From: Sambucus nigra
Lineage: Eukaryota; Streptophyta; Magnoliopsida; Dipsacales; Adoxaceae
Direction of reading: 5' to 3'
Length of the DNA: 64,000 nt
Assembly: GCA_949130495.1 (NCBI GenBank)
Contig: OX422221.1
Location: 475,621,159-475,685,158 of the forward strand
In this document: in pieces, positions 36,427-47,800 of the stretch
Layout of the letters: the number at the start of each line of letters is the position of its first letter
Position numbering within the stretch: the first letter of the stretch is position 1
The notes under the pieces: generated by a model
What the model saw: the letters and a program-made list of their open reading frames with translations, nothing else
What the model was told of the DNA's origin: nothing
Database searches by the model: none
Translations under genes and position numbers: made by a program

Positions 36427-36979
36427 GAATTTTTTATGTAACAGTTAGTATACATATCCATGTAATTATCAATGTAACTTGTAATTTATTTTGAATTTTA
36501 TGAAAGACTTTCATTTTCGTTTGCAAATCTATATTGCTATTGTTTTGTACTTGTCAAACACTTTATATTTGTGCTTGCATAACAATATTGTGTGGTTCAT
36601 TGACCAACTTAGTAAAGTTACAAGTATCAGTAATGTTGCTCAATCACTTAATAATAAAGTAGTGAGTATAAAAATATTGAAAATTTTTCCAACCAACCAA
36701 GGTTGTTAAGTTGTGCTTGTCGACCAACTACAATTAGTAGGTTTTTATCCCCGACCAGCCATACTTGGTTCAGTTTGGGATAATTTCTCCTCCTCGACCA
36801 ACTACAGTTAGTGGGTTTTTATCTCCGACCAACCATACTTGGTTCAGTTTGGAATATTTTATTTTTCAAGAAACTTTTGTATCTTCTGGAATAATCTTAC
36901 CTCCCGACCAACATAAATTGGCATTTGAGAGCATATCTTGTTTCCTAACCAACCGAGATTGGCATTTTTAGGAGTGTTG
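36427..36979. other. Spacer of J with diverged hairpin-forming repeats
   Basis: Non-coding. Two copies of a block of about 75 bp (36720-36794 and 36795-36868) and several single 'ccgaccaac...ttggt' units, each able to form a short ACCAA/TTGGT stem. They look like older relatives of the 119-bp array next to them. Confidence 0.7.
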
Positions 36980-37380
36980 TTCTCTCCCTTTTACCAACCG
37001 GAGTTGGTCTGAGTTCAAACTATCATGTCCACTTGCCCTTTTACCAAAATTGGTCTGAGCCAGTGTCAGCCTCCTAACCAAAGGAGTATGGTTTGTTCTC
37101 GCTCTTTTACCAACCGGAGTTGGTCTGAGTTTGAACTATCATGTCCACTCGCTCTTTTACCAACCGGAGTTGGTCTGAGCTAGTGTACGCCTCCTAACCA
37201 AAGGAGTATATTTGTTCTCGCTCTTTTACCAACCGGAGTTGGTCTGAGTTTGAACTATCATTTCCACTTGCTCTTTTACCAACCGGAGTTGGTCTGAGCT
37301 AGTGTACGCCTCCTAACCAAAGGAGTATATTTGTTCTCGCTCTTTTACCAACCGGAGTTGGTTTGAGTTTAAACTATCGT
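36980..37380. repeat. Tandem repeat of about 119 bp, 3.4 copies, in the 3' spacer of J
   Basis: Unit starts (TTCTC) lie at 36980, 37096, 37215 and 37334, giving periods of 116, 119 and 119. Each unit has two copies of the core CTTTTACCAACCGGAGTTGG and one CTCCTAACCAAAGGAG stem. The core folds as ACCAAC-CGGA-GTTGGT. Such variable arrays between pol and the 3' LTR are known for Tat elements and can seed satellite DNA. Confidence 0.95.
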
Positions 37381-37507
37381 GTTGTTTTAACTGCTGAGCA
37401 GCGTAGTGTTGCACACTAGTATTTCCCGAAAAACTTTCAATAAAAGAAAGAAGATGGCGAAATATCATCGTTTTATTCATATTGATGGAACTGCTTTACA
37501 TTTTACA

Positions 37508-38584
37508 TCACTGATAATACTTGCGTAGGTGTTCAGCATTCCATGCATTCTTAAATTCCTCTCCTTCTAGAGTCCCTATTCGGTAAGTTCCTGGTCGAAC
37601 AACTTCTGTAACTCGATAAGGTCCATGCCAGTTTGCTTCCAACTTATTGTGCTTCTGAATGACCTTCTTTAGCACGTAATCTCCTTCTTTTAAGTCGCAT
37701 TTCTTCACCCTCTTATTGTAGAACAGAGTTGTTCGTTGTTGGTAGGCAGCATTCCTAATGGCTGCCTCTTCTCTAACCTCCTCGAGCATGTCCAAATCTA
37801 ATCTTCTCATTAAGTCGCTGACTGGGGAATTTAAATTCAGCACTCTGTGTGTTGGAAGACCCAACTCGGCAGGTATTACGGCCTCACTTCCAAACGCCAG
37901 CATATATGGTGATTCTCCAGTTCCTGCTCGAGGAGTTGTTCGGTAAGCCCACAATACTGACTGTAGCTCATTAATCCAATTAGCTTTAGCCTCACTTAGC
38001 CTCTTCTTCAAACCATTTAGTAATGTTCTGTTCGTCACTTCAGTTTGTCCATTGCTTTGAGGATGGCCTAGTGTTGAATGAATCTTCAAAATGTGTGACT
38101 GATGACAACAGGCGGCAAACTCCTCGTTATCAAATTGTGTTCCATGGTCTATGATGAAGGCATGAGGGAGACCATATCGGCAGATGATGTTTTTCTAAAC
38201 GAACTGGTACACCTTCTCGTATGTCATATCAATAAGTGGCTCAACTTCTACCCTCTTAGTAAAATAATCCACTGCAATGACGAGGTACTTGAATCTTCCT
38301 CGGGTCGTTGGCAGTGTACCAACCAAATCAATTCCCCACATGGAAAATGGCCAAGGGGAAGTTATGGGTGTCAACAATGCTTGTGGAATTCGTCGAATGG
38401 AAGAAAAACGTTGGCACTTATCACATCTCTTGGCATAGGTTATACAATCAGCCCTCATCGTTGGCCAGTAGTACCCCTGCGTCATCACCCTTTGCAAAAG
38501 TGTTCGACCTGCTACATGGGCTCCACAGGACCCTTCATGGATCTCTTCAATCAATTCTTTTACCTCGGAGGGATGTAAACATCT
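37508..38584 (-). pseudogene. J: integrase
   Basis: The minus strand carries the zinc-binding N-terminus (IHEGSCGAHVAG, then CDKCQRF). The core follows with the first Asp in MWGIDLVGTLP, the second in IIDHGTQFDN and the Glu in NGQTEVTNRTLL, so the DDE triad looks intact. The C-terminus has the GPY-type module NWHGPYRVTEVVRPGTYRI and ends at a stop (37508) with no chromodomain, as expected of Tat. It would insert the cDNA. A single TAG at 38197-38195, between the first and second catalytic Asp, stops it; the TAA at 38587-38585 cuts it from the RNase H part. The tandem-repeat spacer follows. Confidence 0.92.
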
Positions 38585-39385
38585 TTACAAAACTGCCATA
38601 ATTCCTCGTCTATACAAAACACCATTAGTTAGTACATACCGAGCAGCTTTAAACTTCAATCTCTTGGCAGCGAGCTTATCCTCCGGTAACTCTCCATCAT
38701 CGATATATGCCCTGATGGGATCCATCCAAGATGGTCCTAAATCAAGTGTAATAATATTCATCGTCAAGTCTTCATCTATGCTCCGACTTTCTAATACTTC
38801 AATTGGTATTATTCTTCGCAGCTCGGTACGAGTAGCTGATGCTAGTCGGGCCAGTGCGTCTCCTCGTGTATTCTCCATTCTTGGTATTCTAATCAACTGA
38901 ACGGCATAAAATTCTACCAACAACTCCATCGCCATTGCATGATACTTGACTATTAATTCTCCTTTAACTGCATATGTTCCCATCATCTGATTCACAATTA
39001 ATTGAGAATCAATAAATATCATCACTTGTTGCGCTTCCAAAGTCTTTGCTAAATTAAGACCTGCTATCATGGCCTCATACTCAGCCTCATTATTGGAAGC
39101 TTTGAATTGGAATCGCAGGGCATATTCCATGTCAATCTCGTCTGGGGTGTTCAAAACAATCCCTGCTCCACAACCTGTTGTGCAAGATGACCCATCTACA
39201 TACAATCTCCATGTAGGTAACTCGTCTTCAAACTTCTTATCTGACAAGGTTCCTCGGAGAAATATTTGTTGTTTCCTTTCATCCTCCCCTGATATTTTTC
39301 GTTCTTCGTCTACCATCTCTTCTCGCTCTTTTACCAACCGGAGTTGGTCTGAGTTCGAATTTGATGATCCTTCAACATCCACAAG
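38585..39385 (-). pseudogene. J: second (archaeal-type) RNase H
   Basis: After a charged linker the minus strand reads WRLYVDGSSCTTGCGAGIVL, NNEAEYEAMIAGLNLAK, MIFIDSQLIVNQM and NTRGDALARLAS, giving the four acidic ligands D, E, D and D in the usual order. This is an additional RNase H, distinct from the one attached to the RT, and a known mark of Tat elements. All four ligands are present. The piece ends in a TAA (38587-38585) just before the integrase zinc site. It is expected to trim RNA during reverse transcription; whether it replaced or helps the first RNase H is not settled here. Confidence 0.88.
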
Positions 39386-39450
39386 CTATTTTACCAACCG
39401 GAGTTGGTCTGAGCTTGTGTTTGATGATCCTGTAACATCCACAGGTTGAT
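39324..39450 (-). repeat. Coding-region duplication sharing the spacer repeat core
   Basis: Two adjacent copies of a unit of about 60 bp, each with TTTTACCAACCGGAGTTGG (plus strand), which in the coding sense reads SSDQLRLVK and NSDQLRLVK. The same core makes up the 119-bp array at 36980-37380. A TAG (39388-39386) sits at the junction of the two copies. Confidence 0.9.
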
Positions 39451-39790
39451 CGGCGAGCAACTTTTGTTCCTCGGGGGTATCAGGATAAGTAAACTCTGCT
39501 ATAAAATCTGCTACAGCTTGCCCTTTTAGCGATGATCTAGGTTCATACCCAATATCATATTCACCGAGCTCTATTGCCCAGTACATCAATCTCCCTGATT
39601 TTTCTGGCTTATGAAGGGCTTGTCTTAATGGCATGTCGGTATACACGACGATGGTATGGGCTTGGAAATATGGCCTCATTCTTCTACTTGCCTCAATTAA
39701 TGCCAATGCTAATTTTTCCAGCTTCGGGTACCTGACCTCTGCACCTCGAAAAGCCTTACTTGTGTAATAAATTGGCTTCTGGATTCCAAA
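39386..39790 (-). pseudogene. J: first RNase H, main part
   Basis: The minus strand after the foreign insertion reads QKPIYYTSKAF, EVRYPKLEKLALALIEASR, HTIVVYTDMPLRQALHKPEKSGRLMYWAIEL and KGQAVADFIAEF, the standard order of blocks of gypsy RNase H. Catalytic acidic positions in VYTDMPL and the VADFIAEF block are visible. It is separated from its own N-terminus by the insertion at 39791-40039 and ended by the TAG at the linker duplication. In J it is therefore broken at both ends. Confidence 0.88.
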
Positions 39791-40039
39791 GAAAGCCTTT
39801 CCCCTTTTTTGATTGGATTTGATCCACCCCTTCTATTGTATTGATTGTATAGTATCTCAAAACACACAATGCCTAGGTCAAATCGGATATGTAATTATTG
39901 GAATAATTGTTGGAGACTCAAATGATGGATAACTAACGATAACGCTTCATAAAAGATATGAGAATAGGGGGATAGCTTTACTATTGCTAATATGGGTTCT
40001 AACCTCTTTCTTTAGCCTTTGGCCTTCTAAAAGGGTCTT
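39791..40039. other. Foreign insertion of about 250 bp in the RNase H of J, including plastid ndhB
   Basis: The coding sense of J stops making family sense after ENAVSS near 40040 and resumes at QKPIYYTSKAF near 39790. Between them, the plus strand at 39874-39931 encodes GQIGYVIIGIIVGDSNDG, which I recognise as part of plastid NADH dehydrogenase subunit 2 (ndhB). The flanking parts of the insert are not placed; they do not continue ndhB. No terminal inverted repeat or clear duplication is visible, so this looks like filler DNA from break repair. Confidence 0.7.
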
Positions 40040-41065
40040 TGAACTGACTGCATTCTCTGATACTGCCAGGAACAAGTACAACTTTTCTCCCATTACTGGC
40101 CTGGACAATAGTGGAGGTACTCCCAAATATTTATTCAAGTCTTGAAAGGATTTTTCACATTCATCATTCCACTCGAAAGTTTTTCGAAGTGTTTTGAAGA
40201 ATGGGAGGCATCTATCAGTTGCTCGGGATACAAATCTGTTGAGCGCTGCAACTCGTCCTGTAAGGCTCTGCACTTCTTTCTTTGTCGTTGGAGATCGCAA
40301 CCCTAAAAGAGCTTTGATCTTTTCTGGATTCGCCTCAATGCCTCGCTGGTTGACAATGTACCCGAGGAACATTCCTTCTCGTACTCAAAATGTGCACTTC
40401 GTCGGGTTGAGCTTCATCTGGTATTTATCCAGTTGATCAAAGGTCTGACCTAAGTCAACTAGATGATCAGCAGCTTTCTTGCTCTTTGTCAGCATATCAT
40501 AGACATAAACTTCCATATTGCAACTGATTTGTTCGGCAAAAACCTTATTCATCAGCCGTTGGTATGTCGCTCCTTCATTTTTCAAACCAAAAGGCATAAC
40601 ATTATAATAATAAGTTCCCCTTGGGGTAATAAAAGAAGTACTTTCCTTATCTTCAGGTTTCATTTTGATCTGATTGTAGCCAGAGTAAGCATCCATGAAG
40701 CTGAGCAACTCGTGCCCCGAGGTAGCATCCACTAGCTGGTCAATTCTGGACAATGGAAAGTGATCCTTTGGGCATGCCTTGTTGAGATCGGTGAAATCAA
40801 CACACATTCTCCATTTATTATTTTTCTTCTTTACCATCACCACATTTGCTAACCAATCTGGATATTTCACATCTTCAATGAATCGAGCTTTCTGGAGCTT
40901 CTCGACCTCCTCTTGTATAGCTTGATTCTTTTTGGGACTAAATACTCTTCTTCTCTTCTTTACGGGTTTGATCTCCTTATTCACATTGAGCTCGTGACAT
41001 AAGAAGTTTGGATCTATTCCTGGCATGTCTTCATGACTCCACGCAAAAGTTTTCTTCCTGTTTCT
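40040..41065 (-). pseudogene. J: reverse transcriptase
   Basis: The minus strand has, in order, ELNVNKEIKPVKKRRR, ARFIEDVKYPDWLANVVMV, WRMCVDFTDLNKACPKD, FMDAYSGYNQI (first catalytic Asp present), NVMPFGLKNEGATYQRL, then VYVYDMLTKSK in place of the usual YVDD. The first Asp of that pair is Tyr, a change that should abolish catalysis. After a TGA at 40387-40385 come FLGYIVNQRGIEANPEKI and the thumb/connection region, ending at ENAVSS before the insertion. A TAG lies at 41068-41066 just upstream. Confidence 0.93.
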
Positions 41066-42685
41066 CTAGAAAGTTATCAACTCCTGTTTTATTGAAGCAT
41101 CCAACGTCGAACCTATCTGGGTTATTCGTTTAGGGTGCTTGTCGTCCAGAATAACATTTTCTGTAGATTCCACCACATGTCCTTTTACAAGTTGGGATTC
41201 ATCTCTGGGATCCAGTGTTTCAAGTTCTGTACCTTCATCCACCTGATAGGTAGTAGTCTTTTTCCTTGACTCTTCAAGCTCCTCTTGCTCGGCAGATGAA
41301 TAATAGCATTCTTGAGCTACTTTTTGATCACCTTTCACAACTCCTACTCCAAAATTTGTTGGGAATTTTAAGCACTGATGTACTGTAGATGGAACTGCTT
41401 CGAACTTCTTCAAACCAACTCTTCCCATGATGATGTTGTAAGTTGATTGCACATTCTTATCCATCACAAAAAAGTGTATTCTTTCTGTTCAACAAGCAGG
41501 CCAAGTTCCAATGAATATATCCAACTTGATCGTCCCAAGTGGAAAAACCTTCTCGCCAGCAAAACCCAGGAGAGGTCTGTGATAAGGCTCCAATTGAGAT
41601 AATTTTAAATTTAAACTGTCAAAGCATGAGTAGAACATGATGTCTGCCGAACTACCATTATCTACCAGAACCCTTGAAATCATTACTTCCTTCATCCTCA
41701 TTTTGATCACCAAAGGGTCATCGTGAGGGTAAAGAACACCTGCAAGGTCATTTTTTGAAAAACCAATGACCAGCTTCTCTTTGTTTATCTTCCTTGGGCG
41801 ATCCTCCTCAGCCAAATTTATCCGTTGAATGTATGAGCAAGCCTGAGCCTCACCGAGGTAAGCTTTTCTTTCTACAGTAAGATCTCCTCCTCCTGCATCT
41901 CCACCTGTGATAAGATTACAATCAAATGTCCCAAAGCGTATTGAAAATACCTCTCGTTCTGGCTGCCTTGGTTTCTTGGGAAGATCAGGGTCATCATCTG
42001 GATCATCTTCATGGTTTCTCTTCTTTTTCTCCTCTGCTCGACGTAGAGATCTAGACCTCTCTCTAGTTCGGTCATTATTTCTTCTTTCACCTCCCCGATC
42101 AACATACTTTGCCAGCTTTCCTCTTCGGATGAGTGTTTCAATCTCGTTCTGAAGAGCTATGCAATTTTTAGTCATATGGCCATGATCCTTATGGAACTCG
42201 CAATATTTCTCCCTATTCCTTGTGTCAGGGTCTGACCTCAGTTTCTTTGGCCACTTTACTTCCTCGTTATTCTTGATTTCTTCCAAGACATAATTGATAC
42301 CCATTTTCAAAGGAGTATAATTATCGAATTTCTTCAGGACTTCCCATGACGACTTATTATTCTTGGAATGCTTGTCACCGCCATTGCCCTTATGCTCTTT
42401 CTTCTTAGATTTATCTACTTCCACCTTGGTTTCTTTATTCATATTCTTCTTCTCAGCCATAGCCTCCTCGGCATTCATGATTTTGGCCACTTTTTCCATA
42501 AACTCTGACATAGTTGTAGGTGGATCTTTGGCCAAAGTGTAATACAATTTGTTAGGCAACAACCCACTCATCAAGGCAGTGATTGTTGTCTTTTCTTCAT
42601 AATCTATGACTTCCAGCTTCTCGTTATTGAAGCGAGTTATGTAATCTCTAGTACTCTCACCAGATTTTTGTCTAACATTTAACAA
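41066..42685 (-). pseudogene. J: gag C-terminus, zinc knuckle and protease
   Basis: The minus strand begins in the capsid C-terminal part (SGESTRDYITRFNNEKLEV). It passes a Lys/Glu-rich hinge and the zinc knuckle region CEFHKDHGHMTKNC near 42195. An Arg-rich stretch follows, then the protease with LVDNGSSADIMF near 41665, where DNGSS is the Tat version of the active-site D(T/S)G. LLGFAGEKVFPLGTIKL follows. A TGA at 41491-41489 falls inside the protease; the frame continues after it (NIIMGRVGLKKFEAVPST) to 41066. It would cut Gag-Pol. Confidence 0.88.
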
Positions 42686-42694
42686 GTGTGCTAC

Positions 42695-43648
42695 TCATTT
42701 TATTGGCTTTTCCCCAAAACAGAAATTGCCGATGAACAACTCGGCCAATTGAAAGAAAGTTAAAATCTTACCCCGAGGAAGATTGTTGTACCATATCTGG
42801 GCAGATCCAGTAAGAGTTCCTGAGAATGCTCTGCATCTCATCTCGTCGGGGACCACATAGATGTCAGCAGCAGCTTGATATTGCTCTATGTGAAGAATAG
42901 GATATGTCTTTCCATCATATTTGGGGGTCACCACAGGAGCTTTAAATTTCGACGGTGTAGGAAAATTCACAATGTCCTGTACAAAAGGTGTCCCTCGAAC
43001 AAAAGTTCGTTGTAGGGGGTTTTTCGCCTTAGCCATTTCTCCCAATCTATCCTCCAACCGCTGAATGGAACCTTTTCACGCATCATTTCCTTCCTCGGGC
43101 TTATTAGTTCGAGCAATTGATTGTTCGGACGTAGCTTCCTGAGATCTATCTTGACGAACAACTGGTCGTGATTGTGTTGATCCCTCTCTTAGAGCTGATG
43201 GTTGTCGAAAACTCCTCGACATGGTTTTAGGTGGACTCCTATTCCTCCTAGGGCCTAATCGACTGAAAGAAGACACCCTGCTCAGTCTTTCCAAGGCACT
43301 GGTCCTCTCTGGAGAGAGAGTAATACGTTGCTCAGTATCTGTGGCCCGTATTGATGAAGTTTGCCCAGGTTGATAAGAGAAATCATCAGATTCCTCATTA
43401 CGATACGCATTTGTGCACCTGGATCGTGAAAAAAGTAAATAGCTTTGCCTCTGACCACTTCGCTGTTCCGAATGTGCAGGTACACCGCCATGAAGGGTTT
43501 GTATGAGTTGCCGCATTGTCTCTTGCATGGCGGTTTGTCCTTGAGCCAGATTCGTCATAATTCCAGCCAGATCTGGAGGTGCAGAAGGATTTGGAAGATT
43601 TCCAGCATTTCCAGCGTTTTGATTTCTGGATTCCGGATTATCTGCCAT
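42695..43648 (-). pseudogene. J: gag N-terminal and capsid part
   Basis: Start taken as ATG at 43648 (MADNPESRNQN), 44 bases downstream of the primer-binding site. The first 190 codons are low-complexity and basic. After a TGA at 43078-43076 the capsid begins: FKAPVVTPKYDGKTYPILHI, EMRCRAFSGTLTGSAQIWYN, LPRGKILTFFQLAELFIGNF. This is the retrotransposon gag capsid order seen in gypsy elements. A second TGA at 42697-42695 separates it from the rest. All pieces are in one frame, so the stops are point changes rather than indels. Confidence 0.9.
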
Positions 43649-43691
43649 TGATGATGAATGATTTTTGGTGAAAAACGATAACAACAGTCAT

Positions 43692-43709
43692 TTCCCACCG
43701 ACGGCGCCA
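43692..43709 (-). other. Primer-binding site of J
   Basis: Minus strand TGGCGCCGTCGGTGGGAA three bases from the LTR. The first nine bases match the complement of a plant tRNA-Asp 3' end (TGGCGCCGT...); the rest is only partly complementary. Confidence 0.75.
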
Positions 43710-43712
43710 ATC

Positions 43713-44265
43713 TGTTGATGTAAAAAACTAGATTGCTTCTAATTATTTAATCACAGATAAATATAAATGAGATAAAGAATTTTAGAGTGGTTCAGCCTTA
43801 TAAGAATGGCCTACATCCACTGTTATGTTATTGTTGAGTGTTTGGGAATTCTCGATTACCAGTTCTATCAAGAAATTTTGGTCCCTTACAACGAGGATTG
43901 TACCACGTATTTATAGCCATGAGGCTGTCATTTGAAAGGGTAATACATTTAATGATATATGTATGAAAGGGTACTACATTTAATGCCTTCTTTGCGTGTG
44001 CGTCTGAATGATAAGCATTCAATGAATAGTTAAACTGTTGATTATCTGGCAATCAATGTTGTGGCCGAGATGCAGCTCGGACCGCCTTAGTTGCTCGTCG
44101 TTCAGGAGTTCCTCGGAGCGTTGGAGTCCTCGGAGTACACTTGTTGCTCGGAGTGATTATGACTTGGTCGGGGAAATGAACTTCCTCGTTGCTATTGTGC
44201 CACGTAGATCGACATGTGTCTTCTTTTTATTCGTCTATATCAGCATACTAATTTTGGTATCAACA
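43713..44265 (-). repeat. 5' LTR of J
   Basis: 553 bp, TGTTGATG to TATCAACA, followed by ATCCT (44266-44270). Minus-strand TATAAATA at 43915-43908 is the expected promoter for the genomic RNA. Confidence 0.97.
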
Positions 44266-44270
44266 ATCCT

Positions 44271-44807
44271 ATGGAGCTTGGGATGGATCTCTTATCGTTA
44301 ATGGTGTAATTTCAATGTTCATAGGTAACTTCTCACGAGGAAACTATAGAGAGGTTCTTTCTTTCATTATATAAAACCTTAGTGGGGGTTTTTCCTCATA
44401 AAATTTGTCTTATGGTTTATTTTAATTGTTGTTTATATTCTTTAATTTATCTCCATCACACACATCACCTAGATCTCAATATATCTATCATAATCCACAA
44501 AATTGACATTTGGATTTTGCATCTAGAGTAATTGATCTAGATGTCCTTATTGAGACTCTAATTTGTTGATCGTTATGCCTAACATCACTTCATCTAGTTA
44601 ATTCATATGTTAGGTTTGCTAGAACTAAAAAGAAATTTGAAATTGGCAAAAATTTAGGGAAATTGTAACTAAACCTTTTCACCCAAACTTTAAGTTGATT
44701 AGAGTAGAACCCTTTTATAAAACACCCTTAATCCTCAATTTGGATCCTCAATTAGGCATTTACAAGTTTAATGTTTGTATGTGGGTTTCATGGCTTATGG
44801 ATACAAT
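44271..44807. other. Host repeat DNA right of J, no gene recognised
   Basis: Continues 31775 across the J insertion. AT-rich, without convincing frames. Confidence 0.5.
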
Positions 44808-47800
44808 ATGTAGATAAAGAACTGCTAGTGCCCTAGGGTCGTATGGAAGCATCACTAATTTTTAATTTTCTCAATTTTAAAAACCTTTGCATCGAATAAA
44901 AACCAAAGTGTTGTGCTAAATAATTTTTCCAAATTTAATCTTGACCTAAGCATGCATCTAGGTAAGTATAAGTAAGAATAAAATAAATAACAAACCACAA
45001 CACGATTATGTATGAGGAAAACCCACAATGGGAATAACCTCGGACGTACCATCCACACAAGTCCTCTATGATATGGGTCTAGTTACGAGCACAAATTAGA
45101 CTTAATCACACACTCGACGGCTTTCAGCCTTGATGTATTTCTTTGTCCCTTATTACCTTATTCACAATCACTATTAGATGCCTTTCAACAGCCACACAAT
45201 GCAGGCGCGTTCCCACATCCTGGTATCCCACCAATCATACTTGTCTAATGACAGTCCATCCGCCGCTCAACACAAATATGGTCTCCTCCTCCCGAAATGC
45301 TCATAGTATGAAGATCAAACCAGTGTGGTGTAACACATAAGAGATCTCAAATAGACATATAGATACAGGATTATTGGATCTCAAACTTGGGTGCAAATAG
45401 GGATTGGGAGGCATAAAATATGACTTGGAAAATCATTTCTGCAAAATCCCTCGATAAAAAACTGATGCTAGAATTAAGTAAATATAGAAAACACATTTTT
45501 CTATAAAATGCATTTTTTAAGAAAACTCATTCAAATGAAAACATATGAATCATTCGAACGAAGTATGCATTCTCTTTCAGACCGAACTTAAACTTGTTCG
45601 AACAATAATAGCTGACTCATTTAAATGAGTATCGAATCAACTTCTGAGAACTTTTCTCTATGAACAATGAAACCTCATTTGAAGTTTGTTTGAATGGAAA
45701 CAATGTCTCATATGAACAAAAATAATGTCTCATTTAAAATTAAATAATAAACACATTTGAACGAACACTGAAAACTCATTTGAACGACAGAAACCAAAAA
45801 TATTTTTTCTTTAAAAAACCATTTTAAGAAAAGGCCTCAAATAATTTTTATAGAATAACACCCAAACTAAATCCTGGGATCAAACATAAATAAGCATTCA
45901 TACCTTCGAGATCCATCGGATGTTAAAAATGAAACGTGACACGTAACCTAATGTATTCTCGATGTCACTTTAACTTTGATGCATGGTCTTCAATCACATA
46001 CCATAGACTTGAAGAACACACAACTCAAATCCTAATAACCTATTACTCAAACAAGTTTTATCCAAATAAGGAATTAAACAAATACATACAAATTGACTCC
46101 GTTCAAAAAAAAATCTTATAAATCTCCCCCTTTGGCTATTTTAGGGAGAAACTTAGAACAAAAAACTATTGGATCCTCAAGCTCGTTAAGGCTAAAATTT
46201 CCAGCCCCAAAAAGGAAAAAAATTACAAACGCTCGACCAACACAAATTTAAGTAGCTTTGCTTCTTGTGTAAACATTTGTCATGCAAACTTTTATCGCAT
46301 CATTACAGAACTGCACACTTAAACATCCCCATTTGTCTAAAAATCTCTACCTAAGTTTGGATGTTTCCCCTAAGGTAAAGTCTCAACCTGAATATAAGAT
46401 TTATTTATACCCCTTTTGTACATGAATATACAAAGAATAAAGATGAACAATAGTAAAACATTTCTCCCCATTAATATTAAATCTCCCCCTAAATGAAGCA
46501 TAGGAATTATGAAGAAAAAATAAATATATATCATGCAGTGGTGTAAAGTGACACAAGCAACAACAAACAACTAAAGCAAAAAAATCACGTATAATCCAAA
46601 CTATGAATATGAGGTACCAATTTTGATGAATAAATGAGATAGCAATGATAGCAAGCAACAAACAATACCAATGTGATCATAAAACATGCCAATGAGGAAC
46701 AAATATTAAGTATAAGGCAAGAAAGGATTAACTACGAACGTAAAAACTCGAAACAAACTATACCATATATATATAACCACTCATATACCGATGAAGCACA
46801 TAAATATATATATGTATAAACGACCACAAAAAACACAAACACATAAGCTTTACACATTTACATAGAATCAACGTGTCCAAAAAATGTGGTATAGAATAAA
46901 GGGATGTGAACTATAAATAAGAGAAAATGACCCAGTCACTCAAATATATCCAAGTAGATATATTTTATCACAATAATTTATCAACATTCGATTTAGTCTC
47001 ACGTGTCAAATAAAGGACTTAAAAAGACAAACAAACACAATGCATACTATCCTAGAAATTTTCATGATTCACGAATCAGTAGCCTCAATATAATATAGCT
47101 CAACTAGGACTCATTGTGCAATTCCATTGATCTTCAACAAAGTACCCTAAAAAGTAAACATATAACTTTGTTTCTCGTTTTCTTTGGAATATATCTATTT
47201 TGAAGCATCAATACAAAAAAATTAGGCTTGGCAATATACTAATTTATTTCGCCTCTCTTTTCTTATAGGATCTTGCCAATAGTGTCCTTTCACGCAAGGA
47301 AGTTTTCTTCATTCGTATCCCTTTCCCGTGCACACGCATATTTTCAATAAAACTACGAACTCATGGGCAATGGTTCTTACAAGTACAAATCCCCCATAGT
47401 CGAAAACTTTATGTATATGACAAGATTATTGGGATAAAACCTCACATGGGTCATGTGACATGTGAAGTTAAAATCCAAAAGTGGTCGTGCAGAGTGTGTG
47501 CGGAGGTATATACAAAATGAATCCATCATGCAAATCAGTTTCAAACTACTTCATGTAAACATGGTTAAGAACAATCCGAGCATTAAAAATCATAATCAAA
47601 TGTCCTAGTCATATGAATACATGGAGGAAATGTGATTCAAGCATACTGATATGCCACACAACATATGTAAAACCAAAATATACAAAACTAAATTTTTTTA
47701 GTTTTTAAATATTTTTCAAAATGACCCAAAAGACAAACAAAATATTTTCGTACTTTCCTCATTAAGACCCAAAAAATGAAAAAATTAATTACAAAAGATA

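Larger units (their letters stand above)
31776..44265 (-). mobile_element. Element J: complete Ty3/gypsy retrotransposon of the Tat type
   Basis: 12490 bp with a perfect 5-bp duplication, two 553-bp LTRs (TG...CA) and, on the minus strand, primer-binding site, gag, protease, RT, RNase H, a second archaeal-type RNase H, integrase, a tandem-repeat spacer, and polypurine tract. Integrase placed after RNase H is diagnostic of gypsy. A second RNase H, no chromodomain, a repeat-bearing 3' spacer and an antisense gene before the 3' LTR are marks of the Tat lineage (Retand, Grande, Ogre relatives). By eye the LTRs differ at about 15 of 553 positions. The whole gag-pol is one reading frame broken by eight in-frame stops and one insertion. 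Confidence 0.95.

Noticed and set aside
36980..37380. CRISPR-like regularly spaced repeats
   Set aside because: Eukaryotic context, spacers are themselves repeated, and the array lies in a retrotransposon spacer.
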